The notes under the pieces were generated by a model. The model was not told the origin of the DNA. It did no database searches and saw only the letters and a list, made by a program, of their open reading frames with translations. From Rossellomorea arthrocnemi (GTDB taxonomy: Bacteria; Bacillota; Bacilli; Bacillales; Bacillaceae_B), in assembly GCF_904424705.1 (NCBI RefSeq), contig NZ_CAJGBF010000004.1, positions 62,001 to 126,000 on the forward strand: DNA of 64,000 nt. Direction: 5' to 3'. Both the position numbers and the translations under genes were made by a program. Below, one piece after another: positions 26,656-36,288 of the stretch (position 1 is the first letter of the stretch; the number at the start of each line of letters is the position of its first letter).

Positions 26656-29600
26656 ATGAAGACAGAAAGGCTTAAACCCATATTTAAGGGCACGTTAATT
26701 GCTAGTTTGCTAGTTTCTGCAGGTTTGCCATCAGGAGCAATTGCTGAGCAAAATTTTCAGAATAAACAGAAAAATGTAGAGCAGATGTTGATGAACTTAA
26801 CGGATCAGCAAAGGAAGGCATTGAAAGAGCTGGAAATCTCGCCTGGTTTCACCATATCACCCGAGATAAACCAAAACAGCTCTGAAATGGTTGACGTAAT
26901 CGTCGAATTTAATCAGGCTCCTGCAAAAGTAGAAGTTGCAAAGCAAGCTGTCAAAGGGAAAAAAATGTCTTTATCTTCTGCAAAAGAAAAAGCAGAAAGC
27001 GAGCATGATACGTTTAAAAAAGAGTGGAAAAAGGTCAAAAAATTAAACAGGCCAGATGATGAAAAAATGGAAGATGGCAAGATAACGAAAGAATTCCACG
27101 CAGCATTCAATGGGGTAGCGATGACGTTGCCGGCAAGGGCAGTTCAAGAACTGCTCAGTACAGGAGTCGTGAAACGAGTATGGAAGGATAATGAAGTTAA
27201 GCTTGATCTCCCACAAGAGGCAAAAGAAATGAATTCAGGGACTCCATCCCATGCAGATGACAGTCTTTCACAAATTGGTGCGGACAAGCTTCATCAAGAG
27301 AATATTACAGGTGAAGGGATTAAAGTAGGGGTTATTGATACAGGTATTGACTATAACCATCCGGATTTAAAAGACTCTTATAAAGGCGGATACGATTTTG
27401 TCGATAATGATTCAGATCCGATGGAGGCGACTTATCAAGAGTGGAAGGATTCCGGGAAGCCTGAATTCAATGGTTCCAGTTATTATACATACCATGGAAC
27501 ACACGTTTCCGGGTCCATCGCGGCATCCAAGGAAAACAATTCTCCAGCGGCCGTAAAGGGGGTAGCCCCTGATGTCGATCTTTATGTGTACAGAGTGTTG
27601 GGTCCATATGGAAGTGGATCGACCGCTGCTGTAATGGCAGGGATTGACAAGTCGGTAACAGATGGTATGGATGTTATCAACCTGTCTCTAGGGTCGAATA
27701 TTAATGACCCTCTTAATCCGTCGTCTATAGCGGTTAACAATGCCATGCTCTCTGGTGTGGTTACGGTCGTTGCGGCAGGTAACACAGGCCCTAATGAAAA
27801 AACACTGGGATCTCCAGGATCGTCTGCATTAGGAATAACAGTTGGTGCCAGCGATGTGTCAGTAACGATCCCGACCATTACTGCCAATTCGGGAGATCAA
27901 GAAATTAAGGATATGAAGCTGTTAGCACAAAATTTCACAGATAACTTGGAAGACCTCCAGAATATGACCCTTCCAATTGTGGAAGTGGGGATCGGGACAC
28001 AAAGCGATTTTAAAGATGTTGATGTAGCTGGTAAGGTAGCGTTCATAGAACGCGGACTCATTACTTTCGATGAAAAAGTGCAAAACGCAAAAGATGCAGG
28101 TGCTAAAGCGGCGATAATTTATAACAATGTGGATGGTGAAATAGAAGCTTTTATAGGCAAAGGGACTAATTATATACCTGCTTTCCGCCTATCAAAGGCT
28201 GAAGGGGAACAACTGAAATCACAAGCAGAAATTACCTTTGAGTCGTTAGGAAGCGTCAAGACAGGGGGAGATCACTTAGCGGAATTCAGTTCGAGAGGGC
28301 CAGCTCACGGGAATGATGACATTAAACCAGATGTCGTAGGACCAGGTGTGGCGATATCCTCAACTTTTCCTGAGTTTATCAATCATCCCGAAGAGGGAGA
28401 AAGTTATGATGCTGCATATGGCCTTCTAAGTGGAACATCAATGGCTTCTCCTCATGTAGCAGGTGCTGCAGCACTCATCATGCAAGCTCATCCCGAATAC
28501 ACACCTTTTGAAGTGAAGGAAGCGTTGATGAATACTGCTGATGAAATGAATGGTGACTATTCTGTTAATGAAGTTGGCGCTGGCCGGATTGATGTTCATG
28601 AGGCAGCCCATGCGGATACATTGGTGAAGGTTCTGGACAAAACGATGCATGAACAAGATGGCAGCCTTGTCGAAATCGATGAAGAAACAGGTTCCATTGC
28701 TTTTGGCACTCACTTTAAAGAGGAAGAAGGACATATTGAAGACAGCAGAAAAGTTGTAATACAAAATTTAAATGAAAAAGATACGAAGGAATTTATCACA
28801 AATGTTGAATTTCTACCGGCTAAGGGACAGATTCAAGATGCCGGCAAAAATGGGGTAGAAGTAACGATGCCCGATACGATTTCTGTAGAAGCAGGAAAAT
28901 CTGCAGAAATTGAGCCGGTTATTCGTGTTTCAGAAGTTGCGGAATTAGGACGTTATGAAGGATACATTCACCTTGTCAATTCGAAAAATGAAGAAGAGAA
29001 CTACCAAATCCCTTTTGCCATCCGTGTAACAGATAAAGGATTTGAGAAGATGGAATTGACAAGACCGATGATTACGAATGATCCCGTCAATATTCATCCG
29101 TATACGACGCCATATACCAATGCAATCATCAATTTATCAAGCCCATTAAAGACGATTGATATGTTGGTGAGAGATGGAAAATCTGGAGAAGCAATTGGAT
29201 TTATGGGAACCATTGATGCAAGCCATTTATTGACTGGTATTGATTATTGGGGAGATAAAATGTTTACTGGACTGGTATACCCATTCACCAATGATCCTTC
29301 CCAGCCAGTTTCTGAGGAAAAGGTGAAATTGCCGCAGGGTATTTATACGTTTGAAATGATCGGGTATGATGAGCAGGGTAAAGCATATAGTAAGGACGAC
29401 ATTGTTATGATTGACAATACGCCTCCAAAAGTAGAATTATCCATGGAACCTGGTCTGTATGAAGTAAATGATTCAATGTATACGACAGAAGATGGATATG
29501 ATGGCCAAGCAATATGGGTACATGGAAATGTATACGATGATGACGTCGACAAGCTCAAAGAAAAAGGTATCAATATTGATCAATCAATCCATGGTGTACT

Positions 29601-30831
29601 TTGGTGGGAATATAGCTTCTATGAGCATTTATTTCTTAACCTGGATAGTGAAGGAAACTTTAGACTCCCTGCTATGAAGGAAAGAATTGACAGCATGACC
29701 TATTTAGATACCAACGTTTTTGCCTTTAATAATGCTACAGCATCCGAAGAATATCCAGGAGGCATTAAGAACTACATGTTCATAAAAGAAGGAACAGAAT
29801 ATGTGGTTCCAAATTATGATAAAGATAAGCTCCGTCTGGGTGACGAAATTACGATGACATTGAATTTGAACAATGTTCAGCAGCTAGCCTCCGGGGAATT
29901 CAGCATTCCTTTTTATAAAAGTTTGTTTGAATTTGAAAATGTCAAAGTCAATGAGGAATTTAAGCAATACGCTGAGCAAAAAGGGGCATCAGTTAACTTA
30001 TCTGAACCAACAGTCACTGAAGATTACTCTGGAATGAAAGTCAAAGTAGGGGCTTCGATTGACCAAAATGAGTTGAAACTCGATCAAGATCTGCCATTCT
30101 TAGATGTCACGTTCAAAGTCATTGGTGACGAATCCTACGCCCCGCAGGACATGACATTTGAAACGCGTTCTTTTAAGTATAAGAAAACATCAGATTCTGA
30201 TCCTTCCATTATCCGAGTATTAAAAGACAAGTCATTTAGGATTCTAGCTGGACATTCTGAAGTGAGTGGAATGATTGAGCCTGAAGCTTTCTATAAAGAA
30301 AATGGACAATTGGATCATTCAATCGACTATTCTAAGCTTGGTGCGAAAGTATATGCAAAAGCGGCGGATGGTGAAACCTATGAAGCATCTGAAATTTTTG
30401 ATAATGGACGCTTTACAATCGATAACCTTCCGTTATCAGATAAGGAGTATGATATCTATGTGGAGGTACCAGGTCATCTCTCGAGCAAGTTATCGACGAA
30501 ACTAGTAAAAGAGTTCGATGGAGAACTAGCCGGTGTACGAGAGTACGTTGATATGGACAAAGCTCAGGCTGGTGATGTGAATCGTGACAAGATGGTTGAT
30601 ATCCAAGACGCGATCATCTCCGTTTTCTCATACGGAAAAGAAAATGTAGGGGTTAACAAGGGAGACATAAACCAAGACGGAAAAGTAGATGAAACGGATC
30701 TTCGCTTCATCGAGAAAAATTTCTTGGAAAAAGGACCTGATGCCAAAGAGAATAAAAAACCAAAAGAAAAACATGGCAAGGTTACGTTAGAAAAATTATT
30801 CCGTTCTATTGGTCTTGAGACACTAAATTAG
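26656..30831 (+). CDS. S8-3: giant secreted subtilase with cohesin-like domain and dockerin
   Basis: A 1,391-residue secreted protease with a good ribosome site (AGGGGGA) before the ATG. Signal peptide about 1-30 (cut after AIA); I9 propeptide about 75-190. Triad Asp228, His280, Ser595. It has a PA insert, an Fn3-like domain and a cohesin-like domain at about 1044-1200 (LRLGDEITMTLNLNNVQQL, LPFLDVTFKV). A regulatory-like domain is followed by the dockerin at about 1305-1362. It is the closest relative of S8-1: the last 60 residues differ at only a few positions, while many third codon positions differ. Convergent with R3. R3 and R4 are the nearest regulators. Confidence 0.9.
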   Translation: MKTERLKPIFKGTLIASLLVSAGLPSGAIAEQNFQNKQKNVEQMLMNLTDQQRKALKELEISPGFTISPEINQNSSEMVDVIVEFNQAPAKVEVAKQAVKGKKMSLSSAKEKAESEHDTFKKEWKKVKKLNRPDDEKMEDGKITKEFHAAFNGVAMTLPARAVQELLSTGVVKRVWKDNEVKLDLPQEAKEMNSGTPSHADDSLSQIGADKLHQENITGEGIKVGVIDTGIDYNHPDLKDSYKGGYDFVDNDSDPMEATYQEWKDSGKPEFNGSSYYTYHGTHVSGSIAASKENNSPAAVKGVAPDVDLYVYRVLGPYGSGSTAAVMAGIDKSVTDGMDVINLSLGSNINDPLNPSSIAVNNAMLSGVVTVVAAGNTGPNEKTLGSPGSSALGITVGASDVSVTIPTITANSGDQEIKDMKLLAQNFTDNLEDLQNMTLPIVEVGIGTQSDFKDVDVAGKVAFIERGLITFDEKVQNAKDAGAKAAIIYNNVDGEIEAFIGKGTNYIPAFRLSKAEGEQLKSQAEITFESLGSVKTGGDHLAEFSSRGPAHGNDDIKPDVVGPGVAISSTFPEFINHPEEGESYDAAYGLLSGTSMASPHVAGAAALIMQAHPEYTPFEVKEALMNTADEMNGDYSVNEVGAGRIDVHEAAHADTLVKVLDKTMHEQDGSLVEIDEETGSIAFGTHFKEEEGHIEDSRKVVIQNLNEKDTKEFITNVEFLPAKGQIQDAGKNGVEVTMPDTISVEAGKSAEIEPVIRVSEVAELGRYEGYIHLVNSKNEEENYQIPFAIRVTDKGFEKMELTRPMITNDPVNIHPYTTPYTNAIINLSSPLKTIDMLVRDGKSGEAIGFMGTIDASHLLTGIDYWGDKMFTGLVYPFTNDPSQPVSEEKVKLPQGIYTFEMIGYDEQGKAYSKDDIVMIDNTPPKVELSMEPGLYEVNDSMYTTEDGYDGQAIWVHGNVYDDDVDKLKEKGINIDQSIHGVLWWEYSFYEHLFLNLDSEGNFRLPAMKERIDSMTYLDTNVFAFNNATASEEYPGGIKNYMFIKEGTEYVVPNYDKDKLRLGDEITMTLNLNNVQQLASGEFSIPFYKSLFEFENVKVNEEFKQYAEQKGASVNLSEPTVTEDYSGMKVKVGASIDQNELKLDQDLPFLDVTFKVIGDESYAPQDMTFETRSFKYKKTSDSDPSIIRVLKDKSFRILAGHSEVSGMIEPEAFYKENGQLDHSIDYSKLGAKVYAKAADGETYEASEIFDNGRFTIDNLPLSDKEYDIYVEVPGHLSSKLSTKLVKEFDGELAGVREYVDMDKAQAGDVNRDKMVDIQDAIISVFSYGKENVGVNKGDINQDGKVDETDLRFIEKNFLEKGPDAKENKKPKEKHGKVTLEKLFRSIGLETLN

Positions 30832-30840
30832 TGAACACAA

Positions 30841-30876
30841 ATAAATGCCAGGGGTGCATCCCTGGCATTTATTTTC
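30841..30876. terminator. bidirectional terminator between S8-3 and R3
   Basis: AAATGCCAGGG and CCCTGGCATTT pair around a short loop, with T-rich sequence following on the plus strand and an A-rich side before. The flanking genes converge. Confidence 0.8.
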
Positions 30877-30885
30877 CATTATTAA

Positions 30886-32112
30886 TTAATCAGAAAAAAC
30901 TTTTGTCGCAAGCTCAAGAGCCTTATGGGTTTCTTCTGTTTCTATGTAATAATGAAAAAGTTCCTTTTCATATTGTTGGACCAACGATACATAACCACGT
31001 TTCTTCATGTAGGGTAAGGCGTTAGTGATGAGGTAGTGATAATAGTTAGTATGTTGGTTACTTAGTAGAAGATGGAGAAGTTTAAAACTGATAGTATATA
31101 AATATTCATGGAGGTCCCTTGCAATGGAAATCCCTTCGTATACAAGCTTTTCTAGTTCATTACTTGTTAATAAATGACCGTAATGGCTGCTCCGGATGAA
31201 ACCTTCAAGAGAGGTTAAATAACATGTGGAGTTTTTTTCTTTCAGGCTCATGGATTGTTGGTATAGTCTTTTTGCTGATTCATATTCGCTTCGATTATAG
31301 TATTCATAAGCTAAGTTATGAAGCACCCGTGCTTTCTTGTCAAAAGCATGACATAAATCGCATGTTTGAATTAACGCATCATATTGTTCGACTTTCTGTT
31401 GAAAATCGCTGTACCCGTCACACTCACGCGTCATCAACATAATTATTTCGGAATCGATCATCTTAAGCAGATTATTACTATTGATAAAAAATCGTAATGA
31501 TTTTTCTGCATAGTAATAAGCCATTACCTTTGAACCTGAGGCAAGGTAGGAGGTCGCTAAGGTTAAGAAGTACTCTTCATTATTATACTCTTCAATGTTA
31601 ATTGTTCCTAAGGCAGAGAGTGCTTGTACTACATCTTTTTTGGACAGGTAATACATACCGGATAAGTGCTTGAGTAAATTTCTTTCGTACGGAGGCAATT
31701 GTTTATGATTTTTTTTAACCGTTTTTATGATTTGATCAGCTTGCTTTAGTTCATGGTGCTGTAGATGGTATCTTGCATTCAGGAGTTCATAAAGAACTTG
31801 ATAGTCACTGATTGTTAATAATGGTTCTTCCTCCAATTTATTTTTTATCGATTCGATTTCTTCATCGCGTTCTCTGATCATCGCATCATGCCAACAGTGA
31901 AGGAGCCTCTTGATACTTTGGTACCGCGTTAACTCCTCTTCAATATTAATCCCGAGCCGTTTAGAAAACAAAGCGGTGATTTCTGAAGAATAGTCCGTTT
32001 TCCCCTGTTCGATTTTACTAACATGTGTATTTGAACAAATCCCGTTTCCAAGCTGTTCTTGTGTTAGTTTGGCTTTCTGACGGTAAAATTTAATGATTTT
32101 TCCTTTATCCAT
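30886..32112 (-). CDS. R3: XRE-type HTH regulator with TPR-like C-terminus
   Basis: A 408-residue paralogue of R1, R5 and R6. The HTH is at residues 1-60 (KIIKFYRQKAKLTQEQLGNG, then THVSKIEQG). TPR-like helical repeats fill the rest, including ARVLHNLAYEYYNRSEYESA. The start is ATG 32112 on the minus strand, eight bases after GGAGTG; a longer frame to 32163 has no ribosome site. It is divergent from R4 across a 233-base region that holds an ATACCTT palindrome and the third AATTTGAT-N24 operator. Convergent with S8-3. Probably an RNPP-like sensor of a small molecule or peptide (inference). Confidence 0.82.
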   Translation of the reverse strand: MDKGKIIKFYRQKAKLTQEQLGNGICSNTHVSKIEQGKTDYSSEITALFSKRLGINIEEELTRYQSIKRLLHCWHDAMIRERDEEIESIKNKLEEEPLLTISDYQVLYELLNARYHLQHHELKQADQIIKTVKKNHKQLPPYERNLLKHLSGMYYLSKKDVVQALSALGTINIEEYNNEEYFLTLATSYLASGSKVMAYYYAEKSLRFFINSNNLLKMIDSEIIMLMTRECDGYSDFQQKVEQYDALIQTCDLCHAFDKKARVLHNLAYEYYNRSEYESAKRLYQQSMSLKEKNSTCYLTSLEGFIRSSHYGHLLTSNELEKLVYEGISIARDLHEYLYTISFKLLHLLLSNQHTNYYHYLITNALPYMKKRGYVSLVQQYEKELFHYYIETEETHKALELATKVFSD

Positions 32113-32152
32113 GCCAAATCCACTCCATAATTGAAAGAATAGTAATGAATAA

Positions 32153-32172
32153 ATACCTTCCATTCAAGGTAT
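32153..32172 (-). promoter_or_regulatory. palindrome upstream of R3
   Basis: ATACCTT, six bases, then AAGGTAT. It lies 41-60 bases before the R3 start and could be an autoregulatory operator. Nothing similar was found before R1, R5 or R6. Confidence 0.4.
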
Positions 32173-32235
32173 CAACAAAGCCTGTTACGTATCTCTTCTT
32201 GCCCATTTTCTATCATTTTCCTTTGATTATAATTA

Positions 32236-32275
32236 AATTTGATGGGATAATATTTTTGAAAAATTCTATCAAATT
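32236..32275 (+). promoter_or_regulatory. candidate operator upstream of R4 (copy 3 of 3)
   Basis: AATTTGAT (32236-32243), exactly 24 bases, then ATCAAATT (32268-32275). The right half is preceded by ATTCT, as in the copy before S8-2. It lies between divergent R3 and R4 and may influence both. Confidence 0.7.
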
Positions 32276-32345
32276 TACAACAATTCAGAGAGTTTGTTCA
32301 TGGCAACAGCTCAATTCGTTTAATGAAAAGGAACAGGTGAATCAA

Positions 32346-33590
32346 ATGAATGCTGCTCTCTATCAAGAAATTCAAAAGTATATGCAAATGAAAAATTGGA
32401 ATAAAACAGAACTTTCCAGGGAATCTGGTATTCATGTCAGTGAGATCAGCCGTATTCTCAATCATAAACAGCCTCTTTCATTGCAATATTTGGATGCCCT
32501 TACGCACGCATTAGGACTCTCTGAAGGGACGTTCTATCCCTACTATATTGAGGAGTGCTTAAATGAAGGAAACCGGGCGGACAAACGCAGGAGTATAAAG
32601 TTCTTGTATAAGTGTGTAGCAGAGGGGTACAAGAAGCATTCCAAAGACCTAGTAAATGTAATGTTGGAGGAAAAATCAAAAACGATTAGAAAAAAAAATT
32701 TATTTTATATCTTTTCCGTTGCTGAAAGGGTCTTTCGGGAAGGAAAGGGGGAGAAGGCTCTTCCTCTCTACGAAGTGGTGATTGAAAGCGATTTGGATCG
32801 TTTTTCAGAACAAGTTGCAATAAGCTACTTCAGGAGGTTTTATATTGTAAGAGGAACAGACAAAGGACAGCATGCACTATCTTATGTGTTAGACCAATTA
32901 GCCTACATGCCGACTGAGATAAGACAGGAAGCCTGCATGTGGATCATGGCAGACTACTATCGGCGTGAGGAATGGGGACAGGTTCTGAATTATGCAGAAA
33001 AACTGGAAAAAATGGAGGATGTAGGTGAGTATTATGGCCGGGCGCTCATGTACAAGGGTTTTGCTCTTTCAAGATTGGGCGGAAGTCTTGAAGAAGTGCT
33101 GGGAATTATAAAGAAATATGCACAAGTAAATCATTTTTACGCGGAAATGGCTGTTGGAAACCGTTATGTTGCACTCTTGGATTTTGGACAATTGGAATAT
33201 GTGGATGAGTATCTCTCTTGGTTGGAAAACAGGGACGATATATATGCCGGCTTACCCAGGATTTTCGAAACGTACATTCAATTAAATCGATTAGAGGACG
33301 CCAAAAAATTAATTGACAGGTTCAAACACGTCATCCGGGATATGTCCGTCAGTAAGGAACCGTGGTTAAAAGAAAAAAGGTATTTAGACTTTCGCTACGC
33401 CCATGCTTTATTTCAATGTAAAAACAGTAAATATGATGAAGGTCTGAATGAACTATTGGAAGTGGCAGACTCATCAATGAAAATTGGAAATATTGAAAGG
33501 TTGAAAAAATGTCTGGTGGCATTTTGGTTATTCAGAGCCTACGCCACACCACAACATGATGAGAAATACTATAAAATATTAAGTACATGA
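32346..33590 (+). CDS. R4: HTH regulator with helical-repeat C-terminus (type 2)
   Basis: A 414-residue paralogue of R2, beginning MNAALYQEIQKYMQMKNWNK. The HTH is at about 1-70 with SGIHVSEISRILNHKQPLSL, followed by EECLNEGNRADKRRSIKFLY. The remaining residues are helical-repeat-like, ending in LEVADSSMKIGNIERLKKCL, which is very similar to R2. I start at ATG 32346 behind AGGTGA; the frame is open back to 32145, but that part runs through the operator and into divergent R3 and carries no ribosome site. No adjacent protease is cotranscribed. Likely a self-regulating gene (inference from the operator). Confidence 0.8.
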   Translation: MNAALYQEIQKYMQMKNWNKTELSRESGIHVSEISRILNHKQPLSLQYLDALTHALGLSEGTFYPYYIEECLNEGNRADKRRSIKFLYKCVAEGYKKHSKDLVNVMLEEKSKTIRKKNLFYIFSVAERVFREGKGEKALPLYEVVIESDLDRFSEQVAISYFRRFYIVRGTDKGQHALSYVLDQLAYMPTEIRQEACMWIMADYYRREEWGQVLNYAEKLEKMEDVGEYYGRALMYKGFALSRLGGSLEEVLGIIKKYAQVNHFYAEMAVGNRYVALLDFGQLEYVDEYLSWLENRDDIYAGLPRIFETYIQLNRLEDAKKLIDRFKHVIRDMSVSKEPWLKEKRYLDFRYAHALFQCKNSKYDEGLNELLEVADSSMKIGNIERLKKCLVAFWLFRAYATPQHDEKYYKILST

Positions 33591-33628
33591 TATCGGACAT
33601 CTTTAAAATTTTATATTGAAAATACTAT

Positions 33629-33655
33629 TAACTCCCCAAAATTGGGGAGTTTTTT
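33629..33655 (+). terminator. terminator of R4
   Basis: ACTCCCCAA and TTGGGGAGT form a perfect stem with a two-base loop, followed by TTTTT. Confidence 0.85.
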
Positions 33656-33755
33656 GAATGTTTATACAAAGTGAGTTCCTGGTCAAAAAAACATAAAAAT
33701 TCCATTATAGGTAAGCATAATAGAAACCATTAATGATAGCTGCAGGTGAAAAATT

Positions 33756-35162
33756 GTGAAACTTACCTATAAATTATCCAATATCCTCGACGAAAATATT
33801 GAAGCAGTCAAGAATTCCTTTCGTGAAACCGAAGATTTGAAAATTAGAGAAATCTCCTTTCTGAATGTCGACTGTAAGCTGATTTATCTAGACACGCTAG
33901 TGGATAAAAAAATAATAGAAAAAAATATCATTGAGCCAATCTTGGATTGTAAAGATGAAGCTGTACTTGAATCCGTTATAAAAAACGCCGAATATAGTCG
34001 AAGGATTGACTTGGAAGGCACGGTGAATAGCTTGCTGGAGGGAAGCTGCGCCTTGTTTGCAGAAGGGGAAAATTCTGTTCTCCTGATGCCCGTAGCAGCC
34101 GCTGATGAAAGAGCCATTCAGGAACCTGAAAACGAACATATTATTAAAGGCGCCCATGATGGGTTTACTGAGGACATCAATAAGAACATCTTCTTAGTCA
34201 GACGAAGAGTGAAAAACCCCACGCTCTGTATAAAAAACACTACACTGGGCTCTCTTACAAATACGAAAGTATCGATCCTGTATATTGATGAATTAGTGGA
34301 TCATGGACCATTAGATGTGTTAATTGAAAGGGTAGAAGCGGTAGATGTTCAGGAACTCCAATCGGCAGGGGAGCTCGAGGAATTGATTGAGGACAACAGT
34401 TACACTCTTTTTCCACAAATGTTGTCAACCGAAAGACCTGATCGGGCGGCATCCTACTTATTAGAAGGAAAATCAGTTGTCATTGTGGATGGAAGTCCAC
34501 ATGTGTTGGTTTCTCCGATTACATTTTTCAGTTTTTATCAATCACCGGATGATTATAATAGCAGGTGGCTGATCGGCTCATTCTTTCGCCTCATCCGTAT
34601 ATTCAGTTTTCTGGTGGCAATATGTTTACCCGCCATCTATATCGCGGTCGTTTCTTTTCATTCAGAGGTTCTCCCACTTGGAATTCTTTATGCTATCAGG
34701 GTTCAAATTGAATACATCCCCCTGCCTCCTTTTTTTGAGGCGATTGCGATGCAGCTTGTGCTGGAACTTTTGAAGGAAGCGGCAATTCGTCTCCCCTCAC
34801 CGATCGCACAAACAATCGGAATTGTAGGTGGTTTGGTCATCGGGTCGGCAGTAGTAGAAGCGGGGTTTATTTCCAATACGATGATCGTAGTCATTGCACT
34901 CACGGCAATCGCCTCTTTTGTAGCCCCAGTTAACCAAATGGGCACGGGGGCAAGAATCGTAGCTTTTCCTATTATGATCGCTGCTACTTTATTTGGATTT
35001 TTAGGAATTGTCCTCGCTCTTGGAACATTATTAATCCACCTTTGCAGATTGGAGTCATTTGGAAAACCTTATTTAGCACCTGTAGCCCCCCTCCATTTTA
35101 AAGGGCTGAAGGATTCACTAATCAAAACGAAAAAGAAAAATAACACATCAAAACAAACGTAG
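33756..35162 (+). CDS. spore germination receptor subunit A (GerA family)
   Basis: A 468-residue GerA/GerAA-type subunit of a nutrient germinant receptor in the inner spore membrane. The hydrophilic N-terminal domain (about 1-250) contains VLIERVEAVD and RPDRAASYLLEGKSVVIVDG, which are typical. Four to five membrane segments (about 280-450) include the family stretch RIFSFLVAICLPAIYIA. Translation starts at GTG 33756 with AGGTGA upstream. It is first in a three-gene gerA-gerB-gerC set. The family is certain; the germinant is not predictable. Confidence 0.92.
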   Translation: MKLTYKLSNILDENIEAVKNSFRETEDLKIREISFLNVDCKLIYLDTLVDKKIIEKNIIEPILDCKDEAVLESVIKNAEYSRRIDLEGTVNSLLEGSCALFAEGENSVLLMPVAAADERAIQEPENEHIIKGAHDGFTEDINKNIFLVRRRVKNPTLCIKNTTLGSLTNTKVSILYIDELVDHGPLDVLIERVEAVDVQELQSAGELEELIEDNSYTLFPQMLSTERPDRAASYLLEGKSVVIVDGSPHVLVSPITFFSFYQSPDDYNSRWLIGSFFRLIRIFSFLVAICLPAIYIAVVSFHSEVLPLGILYAIRVQIEYIPLPPFFEAIAMQLVLELLKEAAIRLPSPIAQTIGIVGGLVIGSAVVEAGFISNTMIVVIALTAIASFVAPVNQMGTGARIVAFPIMIAATLFGFLGIVLALGTLLIHLCRLESFGKPYLAPVAPLHFKGLKDSLIKTKKKNNTSKQT

Positions 35163-35181
35163 GTAATCCTGAAAGGAGAGT

Positions 35182-36288
35182 GTGATTCCGTCAATGTCAC
35201 AGACAGGATCTTTAACGAGCTGGCAAATATTCTTTCTTATGATTCAAACTCAGGTCGGATTTGGAATTCTCCGATTGCCCAATATTCTACAAAACACAAG
35301 TAAAGGAGACGGCTGGTTGTCAGTGCTTGTGGCAGGAGTATTTCTCCAGTTGTTTCTGTTGATTATCTGGCTGTTATTGAGACGGTTTCCTGACTTAATC
35401 TACTCAGAGATCACCACTTTTTTACTGGGAAAACATGTAGGAAGCTTGGTCAATATAATCACTTACGTTTATTTTATGGTGACTGCTTCGTTTGTTTTAC
35501 TGCAATTCACCTCCATCATAAAGGAACATCTGTTGGTGACCACCCCTTATTGGGTAATCGGGATGCTGATGATGCTTACCTGTACGTATTTAGCTATCGG
35601 TGATATTCGTATTATCGCCAGATTCTTTGGAATCATATCGATTCTTTTCCTTATATTAATGGGACTCTCTTTCTTTTCCTTTCTTTTGCCTGTGGACCTG
35701 CATCATATTCTTCCCTTGGGAAAAAGCGGTGTAAAGGATGTGATCAGAGGGAGTAAAGATTGCTTGTTAGCTATTTTAGGATTTGAAGTGATCTTGTTTT
35801 TATATCCCCTTGCCTCTAAGAAGGGAACGAAATTCCTAAGAACGATCACATGGGCCAATATTTTTGTAACGGGATTAACTACCTATTTTGTGATCCTTTG
35901 CATCATGGTTTTTAGCGAACCGTCCCTGCAACATATTAAATATCCGGTGATCTACTTTTTGAGGCCGCTTCATTTTCAAATGGTAGACCGTCTTGATTTA
36001 CTATTTGTATCAATATGGATTGTTCCCCTGGCAGCATCGATCGTCATTTATTTATACTTGGGCAGTAAAAGCCTTTGTTTTTTCAAAGGCAAATCCTCTA
36101 AACTTGTTTTGATGAATAGTACATGGGTTTTCATCCTGTTTACCATAGTAAAAAAGGATCCCGAATCTCAGCAGCTCTATTCCAGCTATGTAGAATACTT
36201 GAGTTATACCGTTGTATTTGCAATCCCATGCATGTTGCTATTGTTTTCTTACCTATTAAAGAAGAGGGGGAAGGAGGTTTCCCAATGA
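35182..36288 (+). CDS. spore germination receptor subunit B (GerAB family)
   Basis: A 368-residue membrane protein with about ten helices of the amino-acid/polyamine transporter-like GerAB family, the likely germinant-binding subunit. MIQTQVGFGILRLP near the N-terminus is characteristic. The start is uncertain: GTG 35182 lies three bases after AAGGAG, and ATG 35194 lies farther away. The stop overlaps the ATG of the third subunit (ATGA). Confidence 0.9.
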   Translation: MIPSMSQTGSLTSWQIFFLMIQTQVGFGILRLPNILQNTSKGDGWLSVLVAGVFLQLFLLIIWLLLRRFPDLIYSEITTFLLGKHVGSLVNIITYVYFMVTASFVLLQFTSIIKEHLLVTTPYWVIGMLMMLTCTYLAIGDIRIIARFFGIISILFLILMGLSFFSFLLPVDLHHILPLGKSGVKDVIRGSKDCLLAILGFEVILFLYPLASKKGTKFLRTITWANIFVTGLTTYFVILCIMVFSEPSLQHIKYPVIYFLRPLHFQMVDRLDLLFVSIWIVPLAASIVIYLYLGSKSLCFFKGKSSKLVLMNSTWVFILFTIVKKDPESQQLYSSYVEYLSYTVVFAIPCMLLLFSYLLKKRGKEVSQ

